Program-made: the position numbers and the translations under genes
Notes under the pieces: generated by a model
Seen by the model: the letters and a program-made list of their open reading frames with translations, nothing else
Told to the model about the DNA's origin: nothing
The model's database searches: none
Shown: one piece after another, positions 1 through 8,523 of the stretch
Numbering within the stretch: the first letter of the stretch is position 1
Layout of the letters: each line of letters begins with the position of its first letter
Assembly: GCF_002847285.1 (NCBI RefSeq)
Contig: NZ_CP025407.1
Coordinates: 1,426,001-1,490,000, forward strand
Length of the DNA stretch: 64,000 nucleotides
DNA from: Streptomyces sp. CMB-StM0423
GTDB lineage: Bacteria; Actinomycetota; Actinomycetes; Streptomycetales; Streptomycetaceae
Direction: 5' to 3'

Positions 1-1214
1 CCCGACTGGATGGACATGATGACCAGCACGCCGAGCAGCGCGGACCAACTGCTGCCGCGGCCGCCGTAGAGGCTGGTGCCGCCGATGACGGCCGCCGCGA
101 TGGCGTTCATCAGCAGCGTGCCGCCGCCCGCGCCCTGGTTCGCCGCGGCGATGGTCGACGTCATGAACAGACCGCCGACCGCCGCCAGCGTGCCGGAGAC
201 GGCGAAGACCGCGATGCGCATCAGGTCGACGTCGATACCCGCCCGGCGGCTGGCCTCGACGCTGCCGCCGAGGGCGAAGATCCGCCGGCCGAAGCCGGTG
301 CGGCGCAGCGTGAAGTCCGCGCCGACGACGACGATGAGGAAGATGAGCAGCGCCAGCGGCAGGCCCTTGTACTGGTTCAGCACGTACGCCGGGACGTACG
401 CGAGCACCGCGAGCACGGCCGTACGCAGGATGATCTCGCTCAGCGGGCGCGACGGCACCCCGGCCGCCTCGCGCCGCTTCGCCCCGAAGTACGCGGCGGC
501 GAAGTAGCCGCCGACGGCGATCGTGGCCACGCCGTAGGCGGCGGCGACGTCGGTGAAGTAGTACGTGGTGAGCTTGCCGACCACGCCGTCGGAGTCGATG
601 TTGATGGTGCCGGAGCTGCCCAGGATGTAGAGCATCAGGCCCTGCCAGCCGAGCAGCCCCGCGAGGGTCACCACGAGCGGCGGGACGCCGATCCGGGCGA
701 AGAAGAAGCCGTGGAAGGTGCCGGTCGCGGTGCCGACCAGGATCGCGAGGATGATCGCCGGGACTTCCGGCATCCCCTCCTGGACGGCCAGCACGGCGAA
801 CACCGCGCCGGCGAGGCCGCTGACCGAGCCGATCGACAGGTCGATCTCGCCGAGCAGCAGCACGAAGATGATGCCGACGGCTATCAGCCCGGGACCGGCG
901 ATGTCGATGGAGATGTTCGACAGGTTCTGCGCGGACAGGAAGGCGTCGTCCAGGCCCTGGAAGATCGCCATGATGAGGATCAGGCCGACGATGACCGGGA
1001 CGGAGCCCAGCTCACCCCCGCGCATGCGGCGCTTGAACTCGGTCAGATAGCCGGCGAAGCCCTGCTCGCGGACGACCAGCCGGGGGTCGACGGCGGTGAC
1101 GGCGCCCTTGGCGACACCGGGCGAGGACTCGGCGGGCGGGGTATCGGCGGGTGCGGCGGACTTCGCGAGGTCGGGCTTCGCGGAGTCCTTTTTCTTGATC
1201 CCCTCGGTGCTCAC
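1..1214 (-). CDS. xylH: CUT2 sugar ABC permease, xylose type (partial)
   Basis: Membrane permease of a ribose/xylose-class ABC importer. The GTG start at 1214 overlaps the TGA of the ATPase gene by four bases (GTGA), so the two are translationally coupled. The first 65 or so residues are hydrophilic and rich in Lys, Ala and Pro; hydrophobic segments begin near residue 73. The segment LLGEIDLSIGSVSGLAG is the conserved permease stretch of this class. The gene runs off the left edge of the window with about 404 codons present, so little of the C-terminus should be missing. It is the third gene of a binding protein - ATPase - permease operon. The xylose assignment rests on family resemblance and on the S. 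coelicolor order recalled from memory; ribose or another pentose remains possible. Confidence 0.88.
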   Translation of the reverse strand, partial: MSTEGIKKKDSAKPDLAKSAAPADTPPAESSPGVAKGAVTAVDPRLVVREQGFAGYLTEFKRRMRGGELGSVPVIVGLILIMAIFQGLDDAFLSAQNLSNISIDIAGPGLIAVGIIFVLLLGEIDLSIGSVSGLAGAVFAVLAVQEGMPEVPAIILAILVGTATGTFHGFFFARIGVPPLVVTLAGLLGWQGLMLYILGSSGTINIDSDGVVGKLTTYYFTDVAAAYGVATIAVGGYFAAAYFGAKRREAAGVPSRPLSEIILRTAVLAVLAYVPAYVLNQYKGLPLALLIFLIVVVGADFTLRRTGFGRRIFALGGSVEASRRAGIDVDLMRIAVFAVSGTLAAVGGLFMTSTIAAANQGAGGGTLLMNAIAAAVIGGTSLYGGRGSSWSALLGVLVIMSIQS

Positions 1215-1993
1215 TTCGCTGCCTCCGCACTTCCGCGCGCCGAGCGGCGCGTCACGGCGTTGTCCGTGGCGCCCGTGATGGCGGCGACGATCTCCTCCTG
1301 CGTCGTGGTCGCGACGTCGAAGACGCCGTTGTTACGGCCGAGGCGCAGGACGGCGACCCGGTCGGCGACGGCCTTGACGTCCTCCATGTTGTGGCTGATC
1401 AGCAGCACGGCGTGGTCGCGCTCGCGCAGCCGCTCGACGAGGTCGAGCACCTGGGCGGTCTGCTCGACGCCGAGGGCGGCGGTGGGCTCGTCGAGGATGA
1501 CGAGCTTGGGGTCGCCGAGGAGCGAGCGGGCGATGGCCACGGTCTGCCGCTGGCCGCCGGACAGGGAGGCGGTGGGGATGCGGACGCTGGGGATGCGGAT
1601 GGACAGGGTGGTGAGCAACTCGCGGGCGCGGCGCTCCATTTCGACCTCGTCCAGGACACCCGCGCGGCGGATCTCGCGGCCGAGGAAGAGGTTGCCGACG
1701 ACGTCGAGGTTGTCGCAGAGCGACAGGTCCTGGTAGACGGTCGCGATGCCCAGGTCCTGGGCGTCGTGCGGCTTGTGGATACGAACGGGGCGGCCGCCCC
1801 ACTCGATGCGGCCGTCGTCGATGGCGTGGACGCCGGCGACGGTCTTGACGAGCGTGGACTTCCCGGCGCCGTTGTCGCCGACGAGGGCGACCACTTCACC
1901 GGCGCGGACCTCGAGATCGACGTCGGTGAGTGCCTGGACGGCACCGAACCGCTTCGAGATCCCGCGCAACGCCAGCACGGGCGTAGCGGACAC
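1211..1993 (-). CDS. xylG: Sugar ABC transporter ATP-binding protein
   Basis: Cytoplasmic ATPase that powers the adjacent permease. Walker A is GDNGAGKST, the signature is LSGGQRQ and Walker B ends LVILDEPTAALG. At about 260 residues it carries a single nucleotide-binding domain, unlike the double-domain XylG/RbsA of enterobacteria, so it probably works as a homodimer, as in Streptomyces relatives. I chose the GTG at 1993 because AGGAG lies nine bases upstream; an in-frame ATG at 2002 directly abuts that ribosome site and is less likely. A 129-bp gap holding a strong stem-loop separates it from the binding-protein gene upstream, and it overlaps the permease gene downstream. Confidence 0.9.
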   Translation of the reverse strand: MSATPVLALRGISKRFGAVQALTDVDLEVRAGEVVALVGDNGAGKSTLVKTVAGVHAIDDGRIEWGGRPVRIHKPHDAQDLGIATVYQDLSLCDNLDVVGNLFLGREIRRAGVLDEVEMERRARELLTTLSIRIPSVRIPTASLSGGQRQTVAIARSLLGDPKLVILDEPTAALGVEQTAQVLDLVERLRERDHAVLLISHNMEDVKAVADRVAVLRLGRNNGVFDVATTTQEEIVAAITGATDNAVTRRSARGSAEAAK

Positions 1994-2043
1994 GTGAACC
2001 ATCTCCTACAGGGGGATAGGGCGTGGACAAGATGAGGGCCCGG

Positions 2044-2094
2044 GTGCCCGGGGCCCCGCCGGCAGCGGGAGTTGGGTGGCGGGACCCCGGGCAC
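2044..2094 (-). terminator. Large stem-loop between xylF and xylG
   Basis: Two 17-base arms (2044-2060 and 2078-2094) pair at 16 of 17 positions around a 17-base loop. The structure lies just after the xylF stop in the direction of transcription and has no clear U-tract. Inside a transporter operon such a hairpin usually shields the upstream mRNA from 3' decay or attenuates read-through, giving more binding protein than ATPase or permease. Confidence 0.6.
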
Positions 2095-2122
2095 GCGGGT
2101 GGCTGGTGGCCGGCTCAGCGGC

Positions 2123-3232
2123 TCACTGCAGGCCGGCGTCCTTGCAGGCGGACGCGAACTTGCCCGCGCAGATCTCCTCGATCGTCCACAGGCCGTCCTT
2201 GACGACCGTCTCCTCGATGTTGTCCGTGGTCAGCGCGATCGGGTCGATGAGCACGGCGGGCACGCCCTGCTCGGACTCGCTGTCCACCGTGCCGGTCGCG
2301 ACGGAGTCGACCTTCTCGCCGCGGGCCAGCTTGACCGCCATCTCGGCGGCGGCGTCGGCCTCGGGCTTGTACGGCTTGTAAACGCTCATGTACTGCTCGC
2401 CGGTGACGATGCGCTGCACGCCCGCCAGCTCCGCGTCCTGGCCGGTGACCGGCGGCAGCGGGTCGAAGTCGGCGGCCTTCAGGGCGGTGATGGCGCCGCC
2501 CGCCATGCCGTCGTTGGCGGCGTAGACACCGATGATCTTGTCCTTGCCGACCGAGGAGATGGCGCCCTTCATGTCGGAGTTGGCGTTCTCCGCCTTCCAC
2601 TCCTTGACGTCGTACTCCTTGCCGACGTTCACCTTGCCGTCGAGGACGGAGTGCGCGCCCTCCTTGAACATCGCGGCGTTCGGGTCGGTGACGGAGCCGT
2701 TGAGCATGACGACTTCGCCGTCCTTGGCCTTGCCGCCGAGCGCCTCCAGCAGGGACTCGGCCTGGACCTGGCCGACCTTGTTGTTGTCGAAGGAGGTGTA
2801 CCCGCTGATCGGGCCCTCGGCCAGGCGGTCGTACGCGACGACGGGGATGCCCGCGTCGTCGGCCTCCTTGACGCTGGAGGCGACCGACTTGTAGTCGACG
2901 GCGTCCAGGATCAGCGCGTCGACCTCCTGCGTGATCATGGTGTCGACCTGCTGCTTCTGCGTGGTCGCGTCCTGCTTGGCGTTGTTGTAGATGACCTTGG
3001 TGCCCGGGGCCAGCTCTTCGATCTTCTTCTCGATCAGCGGCCGGTCGAAGTCCTCGTAGCGCGCGGTCTGGTCCTCCGGCAGGAGGAGACCTATCGTCAA
3101 CGGTCCGTCGTTCTTCTTGTCGCCGCTGCCGGAGTCGTTGTCGGCCTCATCGGCGCTGCCACAGGCCGCGATGCCGACGGTCATGGTTACGGCGGCCAGT
3201 GCGACTGCCGCACGGCGCAGATAGGTGTGCAC
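2123..3232 (-). CDS. xylF: Xylose-type sugar-binding lipoprotein
   Basis: Extracellular solute-binding protein of the CUT2 importer, 369 residues, of the Peripla_BP_4 class. The signal peptide ends in lipobox GIAAC with Cys24 as the probable lipidation site, followed by a Ser/Gly/Asp/Asn linker. The body shows family traits such as LTIGLLLPEDQTARYEDFD, DALILDAVDYKSVA and VTGQDAELAGVQRI. The start is GTG with GGGAGG upstream. It heads the xylFGH unit, read away from the ROK regulator behind it. Substrate is inferred, not shown by the sequence; XylF-like proteins are the closest I recognise. Confidence 0.88.
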   Translation of the reverse strand: MHTYLRRAAVALAAVTMTVGIAACGSADEADNDSGSGDKKNDGPLTIGLLLPEDQTARYEDFDRPLIEKKIEELAPGTKVIYNNAKQDATTQKQQVDTMITQEVDALILDAVDYKSVASSVKEADDAGIPVVAYDRLAEGPISGYTSFDNNKVGQVQAESLLEALGGKAKDGEVVMLNGSVTDPNAAMFKEGAHSVLDGKVNVGKEYDVKEWKAENANSDMKGAISSVGKDKIIGVYAANDGMAGGAITALKAADFDPLPPVTGQDAELAGVQRIVTGEQYMSVYKPYKPEADAAAEMAVKLARGEKVDSVATGTVDSESEQGVPAVLIDPIALTTDNIEETVVKDGLWTIEEICAGKFASACKDAGLQ

Positions 3233-3304
3233 GGTCGAACCTCCCTGACGTGGCCGCGCCTTCGCGGCCGAGGTGTGAGGTAGTCAACTCGCCCGTAACC
3301 ATGC

Positions 3305-3327
3305 CGTCAAGAAGTAAATGCTTAACG
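3305..3327. promoter_or_regulatory. Imperfect inverted repeat upstream of xylF
   Basis: CGTCAAG and CTTAACG (six of seven positions complementary) are separated by nine bases, 73-95 bases ahead of the xylF start. The left arm with its neighbours, GCCGTCAAGA, is identical to one arm of the perfect palindrome upstream of the ROK gene (4684-4705). It is a candidate ROK-repressor site; the differing spacing weakens the case. Confidence 0.4.
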
Positions 3328-3362
3328 AGAAGGATACGATCTCATGGTTTCTCTATGTGAAC

Positions 3363-4574
3363 TCATCCCTCTGTGAGAGCGGGGGTGAGGACCGGCACGG
3401 CGCCGTCAAGGATCGAACGGTCGCCCATCTCGCTCAGCACCAGGGCCAGCGCCCCGAGCACCTCCGCGCGGCTGCCCAGCGCCCCGGAGGCCAGGTCGAG
3501 CTGACGGGCGGCGCTGGGGATCGCGTAGCGCGCGACGGACTCCCCTATGGGCTGCAGGATCAGCTCCCCGGCCTCGGCGAGATCGCCGCCGAGGACGACC
3601 CGGCTCGGGTTGAGCAGGTTGCACAGGCTGGCCACGCCGCTGCCGATGTGCCGGCCGACGTCGGCGATCACCCGGCGGCAGCCCGGGTCACCGTCCCGCG
3701 CGAGCTGCACCATGCGCTCCACGGTCAGCCCGGGGCCGTGGCTGGCCTCCAGCAGGCCGAGGATGTAGCGGCCGGCGGTGAAGGTCTCCAGACAGCCGCG
3801 GTTGCCGCAGCGGCAGACGGGTCCGGACTCGTCCAGGGTGATGTGCCCTATCTCGCCGGCGGTGCCGCCGGGGCCGCGGTAGAGCTGGCCGTTGATCACC
3901 AGGCCGGCGCCGACGCCGCTGGCGACCTTGATGTACGCCACGTCCTTGGCGCCCCGGCCGCTGCCCCAGACCAGCTCGCCGAGGGCGCCGAGGTTCGCGT
4001 CGTTGTCGACGTAGACCGGGACGCCCAGGCGGGACTGCAGGTCGTCGCGCGGGTTCGTGCCGGTCCAGCCCGGCAGGATGCTGGTGGAGCCCAGCACGCC
4101 GGTCTCGGTGTCTATGGGCCCGGGCACCCCGAGGCCGACGCCGACGACCTTGTCCGCGGGCACGTCCGTGGCCCCCACCAGGCGGCTCACCAGCGCCTCC
4201 GCGCGGTCCAGGCCCTGGGTCGCGGAAGCGTCCACGTCGATCGGCTCGGACTCCTCGGCGAGCACCTGGTGCGCCAGGTTGCCCACGGCCACCCGCAGGT
4301 GCGTATGCCCGAAGTCGACCCCGACGACGATCCCGGCGTCCCCGCTGAGGGACACGGCCCGCGCGCGCCGCCCGCCCGCGGAGGTGGGCGTGACGCTGAC
4401 CGTGCCGCTCTCCTGGAGCTCCCGGACGATGTTGGAGACCGTCGCGGCCGACAGCCCGGTGCTCCGCGCGATCTGCGCCTGCGTGAGCGAACCGGACAGT
4501 CGCACGGCGCGCACGACGCGCTCAAGGTTTGCCCGGTGCAGCGAGGACTGCGAGCCCGGAGTCTCCACGGCCAT
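3363..4574 (-). CDS. ROK-family transcriptional repressor
   Basis: DNA-binding regulator of 403 residues. A winged helix at about residues 28-75 (LTQAQIARSTGLSAATVSN) precedes a sugar-kinase-like ROK domain. The kinase fold is marked by VVGVDFGHTHLRVAVG and the zinc motif CRCGNRGCLETF. It sits between a xylose-type operon downstream and an amino-sugar transporter upstream, all on one strand. From memory this is the position of rok7B7 (SCO6008) in S. coelicolor, which controls xylFGH and links sugar uptake to development. Regulation by its own product is suggested by the palindrome at 4684-4705. A sugar kinase role is unlikely because of the HTH. Confidence 0.88.
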   Translation of the reverse strand: MAVETPGSQSSLHRANLERVVRAVRLSGSLTQAQIARSTGLSAATVSNIVRELQESGTVSVTPTSAGGRRARAVSLSGDAGIVVGVDFGHTHLRVAVGNLAHQVLAEESEPIDVDASATQGLDRAEALVSRLVGATDVPADKVVGVGLGVPGPIDTETGVLGSTSILPGWTGTNPRDDLQSRLGVPVYVDNDANLGALGELVWGSGRGAKDVAYIKVASGVGAGLVINGQLYRGPGGTAGEIGHITLDESGPVCRCGNRGCLETFTAGRYILGLLEASHGPGLTVERMVQLARDGDPGCRRVIADVGRHIGSGVASLCNLLNPSRVVLGGDLAEAGELILQPIGESVARYAIPSAARQLDLASGALGSRAEVLGALALVLSEMGDRSILDGAVPVLTPALTEG

Positions 4575-4683
4575 CCACTCCTGGTTCGGCGGGCGACACG
4601 ACGGCCCCCCACCTCCCGGGCCACGCCGATGGGACCCGGATCGCCTACAACTTGTGAAGTCTAGGCTCGACGGCCATGGTTAC

Positions 4684-4705
4684 CGCCGTCAAGACCTTGA
4701 CGGCG
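4684..4705. promoter_or_regulatory. Perfect palindrome upstream of ROK gene
   Basis: CGCCGTCAAG and its exact complement CTTGACGGCG are separated by AC. It lies about 110 bases ahead of the ROK start and beyond the terminator hairpin of the ngc operon. No U-tract follows in either direction, so an operator is a better reading than a terminator. Autoregulation by the ROK protein is inferred. Confidence 0.55.
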
Positions 4706-4750
4706 TGACTATTCCGTAACCCGCACACATCCGCGACCTCGGGCCTCACC

Positions 4751-4777
4751 GGCCGGGCCCCCGAACCGGGCCCGGCC
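4751..4777 (-). terminator. Terminator hairpin of ngcEFG operon
   Basis: Ten-base perfect arms GGCCGGGCCC and GGGCCCGGCC with a seven-base loop begin nine bases after the last transporter gene ends. This is typical of U-tract-less Streptomyces terminators. Confidence 0.65.
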
Positions 4778-4785
4778 AGGGGTGA

Positions 4786-5724
4786 TCACTTCACGGCGCC
4801 GGCGGTAAGGCCCGCCTGGACCTGGCGTTGGAAGATGGCGTAGACGATCAGGATCGGCAGGGCCGCCATCATCAGACCCGCGAACAGGCGGCCGTAGTCC
4901 GCGCGATAGCCCGCCTGCGCGAAGAGGAAGCCGATGCCCTGGGTCAGGACGTAGTCGTCCTCGTCGCCCTGGTTGAGGGCGAAGGGCAGGACGTACTGGT
5001 TCCAGTGGCCGAGGAAGTTGAAGATACCGACGCTGATCAGGCCCGGCTTGGCCATGGGCAGCATCACCTGGAAGAAGATCCGCGAGTGTGAGGCGCCGTC
5101 GATCTCGGCGGCCTCGGCGACCGACGAGGGCAGCGTGCGGAAGAAGGTGGTCATGAAGAAGATCGTGAAGGGCATCGAGTAGGCGATATAGACCATGATC
5201 AGGCCGTGCCGGGTGTCCAGCAGCGACAGGTTCTTCATGACGAAGAACAGCGGAACGAGCGCCATCACCACGGGGAAGGCCATGCCGCCGACGAAGGTGA
5301 AGTAGACGATCCGGCTGCCCCGGAAGTCGAAGCGGGCCAGCACATAGGCCGCCATCGAGCCGAACAGCATCGTGAGCGGCACGGAGAAGATCACGATGAC
5401 GAACGAGTTCAGCGTGTAGCGGCCGATGTTCGCCTTCGACCAGGCGTTGGACCAGTTCTCCCAGTGCAGGCCGTCCGGCAGCCCCCACGGGCTCTCCAGG
5501 ATGCTCGCGGACGGCTTGAAGGCCGTCATCAGCGCCCAGAGCAGCGGCCCGGCGGCCAGCACCGCCCACAGGATGAGGAAGCCGTGCGAGAAGACGTTGA
5601 GCACGGCGCCCTCGATGCTCCGCTCCGGCTTGAGCAGAGGCGAACTCGACTTCTTCGACTTCGGGTCCCCGGCCGTGGGTGCCTCGGCGGCCCGGGGGGT
5701 GTCCGTGGGTTCCGCAGTGGTCAT
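4786..5724 (-). CDS. ngcG: GlcNAc/chitobiose ABC permease NgcG-type
   Basis: Second permease of a CUT1 sugar importer, 312 residues, MalG family. The cytoplasmic EAA loop reads EAAEIDGASHSRIFFQ. The N-terminus is a roughly 40-residue hydrophilic stretch rich in Pro, Thr and Lys before the first membrane span. I chose the ATG at 5724 because GGGAGAG stands upstream; the open frame extends further back without good coding character. It ends the three-gene transporter operon and is followed by a strong hairpin. The assignment to NgcG rests on gene order next to the ROK regulator and on the very NgcE-like binding protein; export of energy depends on a shared ATPase such as MsiK, which is not in the window. 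Confidence 0.82.
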   Translation of the reverse strand: MTTAEPTDTPRAAEAPTAGDPKSKKSSSPLLKPERSIEGAVLNVFSHGFLILWAVLAAGPLLWALMTAFKPSASILESPWGLPDGLHWENWSNAWSKANIGRYTLNSFVIVIFSVPLTMLFGSMAAYVLARFDFRGSRIVYFTFVGGMAFPVVMALVPLFFVMKNLSLLDTRHGLIMVYIAYSMPFTIFFMTTFFRTLPSSVAEAAEIDGASHSRIFFQVMLPMAKPGLISVGIFNFLGHWNQYVLPFALNQGDEDDYVLTQGIGFLFAQAGYRADYGRLFAGLMMAALPILIVYAIFQRQVQAGLTAGAVK

Positions 5725-5746
5725 GGAGTGCTCTCCCGGGTCGCGC

Positions 5747-6763
5747 TCAGTATTCGATGCGGTCGCGGCGGCGCCCGAGGGACAGGGCGGCCACGGCGAG
5801 GAGCATGGTGAGGATGAAGAGGCACACACCCATGGCAGCGCCGCGGCCCGCCTGCGCCTGGGTGAAGCCGGTCTGCCAGAGGTAGACGCCGAGCACCTGG
5901 GTGGAGTCGTCGGGACCGCCGGGGCCGATGGTGATGATGTTGACCACGGCGAAGGACTCCGCGCCCAGCGCCATGATGCCCATGTAGACCCAGCCGGTCT
6001 GCACCGTGTCGCGGATCAGCGGCAGGGTGATGCTGAAGAACGTCCTTGCCCGGCCCGCGCCGTCCAGCAGCGCCGACTCGTTGATCTCCTTGGGGATCTG
6101 CCCGATGGCGGCCGAGAAGAGCACGACGAAGAAGCCGACCATCGCCCAGCACATGACGATCATCACGGCGAAGAGCGCGAAGCGGCGCTCCCCCAGCCAG
6201 CCGTTCTCCGGCGACAGCGAGGAGGGAAGGATGGCTTCGAGCACACCGATGCCGGGCGTGAAGATGTAGCCCCAGAGCGCGGCGATGACCGCGATGGAGA
6301 GGGCCTGGGGGAAGAAGTAGAGGATCTTGTACGCCTTGGCGCCCGCGACCCCCGTCACCGCCTCACCCCGCCGGCCGCGGCCCCCGATGTTGATCATGAA
6401 GGCGAAGAACAGGCCCAGGCTCAGCGTGACCAAGGGCACGGCGAGGGCCAGGATGAGGTTGTTCCGGACGGCGGCCCAGAACCGCTCGTCGTCCATGAGC
6501 CGGGTGAAGTTCTCGAACCCGACCATGTTGAAGTCGCTGCTGAGGCCGGACCAGTCGGTGAACGAGTAGTAGAAGGTCTGGACGAACGGCGAGATGACGA
6601 ACACCGCGTACAGGCCGAACGGGACCACCAGGAACCCGAAGACGAACCGGTACTTGACGTAGGTCCGATAGCGCGCCGAGGACCGGAAGCCCCCCGCGCC
6701 CGCCTTCGGCGATCCGGCGGATCGCCGTACTGTCTTGGTCACGGCAGGGTCGTCGACCGTCAT
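5747..6763 (-). CDS. ngcF: GlcNAc/chitobiose ABC permease NgcF-type
   Basis: First permease of the CUT1 importer, about 338 residues, MalF family with six predicted membrane spans and the EAA loop EINESALLDGAGRARTFF. The ATG at 6763 has GGAGGGGGCGGG directly upstream and is preferred over the GTG at 6790. A 22-base gap separates it from the next permease gene, consistent with one mRNA. It should form a heterodimer with the downstream permease in the membrane and accept sugar from the lipoprotein encoded upstream. No dedicated ATPase gene is present in the cluster, as is usual for Streptomyces CUT1 systems. Confidence 0.82.
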   Translation of the reverse strand: MTVDDPAVTKTVRRSAGSPKAGAGGFRSSARYRTYVKYRFVFGFLVVPFGLYAVFVISPFVQTFYYSFTDWSGLSSDFNMVGFENFTRLMDDERFWAAVRNNLILALAVPLVTLSLGLFFAFMINIGGRGRRGEAVTGVAGAKAYKILYFFPQALSIAVIAALWGYIFTPGIGVLEAILPSSLSPENGWLGERRFALFAVMIVMCWAMVGFFVVLFSAAIGQIPKEINESALLDGAGRARTFFSITLPLIRDTVQTGWVYMGIMALGAESFAVVNIITIGPGGPDDSTQVLGVYLWQTGFTQAQAGRGAAMGVCLFILTMLLAVAALSLGRRRDRIEY

Positions 6764-6806
6764 CCCGCCCCCTCCGTCTCGCTCGCTCACCGACTGGACT
6801 CGCCGC

Positions 6807-8225
6807 TCAGTGCTTGTACTTCTTGATGCTGTCGTCCTTGGCGGCGTCGTCGGCGATCTGCTGGATCTTGTTGACCGCCTCGCCGGGGCTCGCGTCGCCC
6901 TTCATCATGTCGCCGAGGACGAAGACGACGTTCTCGCGCCAGGTCGTCGGGTACCAGTCGGGGAACCGGGGGTTGAGGAAGTTCTCGCCGGCGGCGTCCA
7001 TGAGCCCGATCGCGCTCGTCAGGCCGGTGCCGAGCTCAAGCCCTTCCTCCGAGCCCTGGACGGACGCCAGCGAGGAGACCAGCTTGGTAAAGCCCGCGGC
7101 GGACTCCTTCGTGAGCATGTGGCGCAGGAACTCCAGGCCGCCGTTGGCGTTCTTCGCCTTCGCCGGAACGATGTAGGGCTCCCCGGCCTGGGCCCAGATC
7201 GTCTCGAACGGCATCGCGTCCGAGCTGTCCAGGTTGGGGGACGGGGAAACGGTCATCTGGAAGTCGTCGGGTGTGGTGTCCTTGGACTCGTTCTCCACCC
7301 AGGAGCCGTTTGGGATGAACAGGGCTTTGCGCTCGGTCCACTTGGTCTGCGACTCGGTGTGCTTCCAGCCGCCGGAGCCCTTGAGGATGTAGCCCTTGGC
7401 GTAGAGCTCGTAGTGCGCCTCCAGGACGCTCTTGACCGCGTCGTGCTTCCAGGCGTTGGGCTCGAAGTTGTCGATCGCGTCGAGCACTTCGGCGCCGCCG
7501 ACCTTGCCGATCATCGGCAGCATGCTGAAGCCGAGGTACTGGGGGTAGACGCCGGTGTAGGTCCAGCCGGCGATGCCCGCCTTCTTCGCCTCCGCGCAGA
7601 CCGCGAGCATGTCGTCCCAGGTCTTGGGGTACTCCCAGCCGTTGTCGTCGAGCATCTTCTGCGAGTACCAGATGCCGAACACGGAGTACGCGATGTTCAT
7701 CCGGTAGCACTTCTCGTCCCCGTACTGACCCATTTCGACCGTGCCGGGGCGCAAGGTCTCCGCGACGGTCTTCGACGGGGCGTCGATCGACGGGGCGTTC
7801 AGCAGCGGCGTCATATCCGCGAGCTGCCCCTGGCCGATCAGCGCGGGCACGTCCATGGCCTCGTCGCCCGAGTTGTTGATCACATCCGGCGGGTCACCCG
7901 CGGCCATCCGGCCCTGCACCTTGGACTGGATCTTGACCGTCGAACCCGTCGTGACCTTGGCGTACTTCTTCTCGTAGGCCGCGGCATCGTCCTCGACGTA
8001 CTGCGTGCCGAAACCGCCGTCGAAGATCAGGAGTTCCAGCGGGGCGTTCTTGTCGACGCCCAGCGGGTTCTTGTCCGTCTTCTCACCCTTGGCGCCCCCG
8101 CCGTTGTCGTCGTCACCGCCACTCGCGCATGCCGACAGAGCGCCGATGGTGGGTACGGAGATCAAGCCGAGCGCCATGGCCTGCTTGACGAGATCGCGGC
8201 GACCAACTTCCGAGGTGGATCCCAT
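6807..8225 (-). CDS. ngcE: NgcE-type amino-sugar-binding lipoprotein
   Basis: Extracellular binding protein of 472 residues. It opens MGSTSEVGRRDLVKQ, a Tat-like twin-arginine motif, and ends its signal peptide with lipobox LSAC (Cys33), so it is probably exported folded and lipidated. This N-terminus matches my memory of NgcE from S. olivaceoviridis and SCO6005. The ATG at 8225 is preceded by GAGG at fair spacing; the open frame continues upstream to 8426 but that part lacks protein character. It heads the ngcEFG unit. Two DasR-like sites upstream fit control by the GlcNAc-responsive regulator. Expected ligand: N-acetylglucosamine or diacetylchitobiose. Confidence 0.85.
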   Translation of the reverse strand: MGSTSEVGRRDLVKQAMALGLISVPTIGALSACASGGDDDNGGGAKGEKTDKNPLGVDKNAPLELLIFDGGFGTQYVEDDAAAYEKKYAKVTTGSTVKIQSKVQGRMAAGDPPDVINNSGDEAMDVPALIGQGQLADMTPLLNAPSIDAPSKTVAETLRPGTVEMGQYGDEKCYRMNIAYSVFGIWYSQKMLDDNGWEYPKTWDDMLAVCAEAKKAGIAGWTYTGVYPQYLGFSMLPMIGKVGGAEVLDAIDNFEPNAWKHDAVKSVLEAHYELYAKGYILKGSGGWKHTESQTKWTERKALFIPNGSWVENESKDTTPDDFQMTVSPSPNLDSSDAMPFETIWAQAGEPYIVPAKAKNANGGLEFLRHMLTKESAAGFTKLVSSLASVQGSEEGLELGTGLTSAIGLMDAAGENFLNPRFPDWYPTTWRENVVFVLGDMMKGDASPGEAVNKIQQIADDAAKDDSIKKYKH

Positions 8226-8374
8226 GCTCAAGTCCTCACTTTCTCCAGGACTCAGGCGGTGCACCGGGTCCCCGACGCCAAATGCCAGTGGTAAGGGGCC
8301 GATTACCGCGGTCGGTGATACGTGAGTGGTTCTGGGTCTTACCCCGGAGGGCCAGGGGGAGCCGCCGGGTGCGG

Positions 8375-8390
8375 ACAGGTATAGTCCACT
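8375..8390. promoter_or_regulatory. DasR-like (dre) site 1 upstream of ngcE
   Basis: ACAGGTATAGTCCACT matches 13 of 16 positions of the dre consensus as I recall it (A[CG]TGGTCTAGACCA[CG]T). On the minus strand it covers a TATACC -10-like element, a position suited to repression of ngcE, about 150 bases ahead of the start codon. Confidence 0.5.
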
Positions 8391-8471
8391 CGCCACCATC
8401 CGAGCAAGATCGAATACAAGGTTCACCGTCAGTCTTTCCCGACTTGAGACCTGGGCGAACCGGCGACGGGA

Positions 8472-8510
8472 AGGGCCGCGTCACCCGCATCCCGGCGGTG
8501 GCGCGGCCCT
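8472..8510 (-). terminator. Terminator hairpin after secreted-protein gene
   Basis: Arms AGGGCCGCG and CGCGGCCCT pair perfectly and extend inward by four more pairs after one mismatch. The hairpin lies 36 bases after the stop of the gene at 8546-9508. Confidence 0.55.
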
Positions 8511-8523
8511 CAGTGGTATACCC

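Noticed and set aside
711..2035. Long plus-strand open frames opposite the xylose transporter genes
   Set aside because: They lie antisense to clear ABC-transporter genes and have Ala/Asp/Gly- or Arg-rich compositions typical of high-GC shadow frames.
4684..4705. The perfect palindrome as the ngc terminator
   Set aside because: A better hairpin with a GC stem lies at 4751-4777, right after the operon, and no U-tract follows the palindrome.
8226..8426. A 67-codon N-terminal extension of the ngcE frame
   Set aside because: The Tat signal and ribosome site begin at 8225; the extension has no protein character and contains the DasR-like site.
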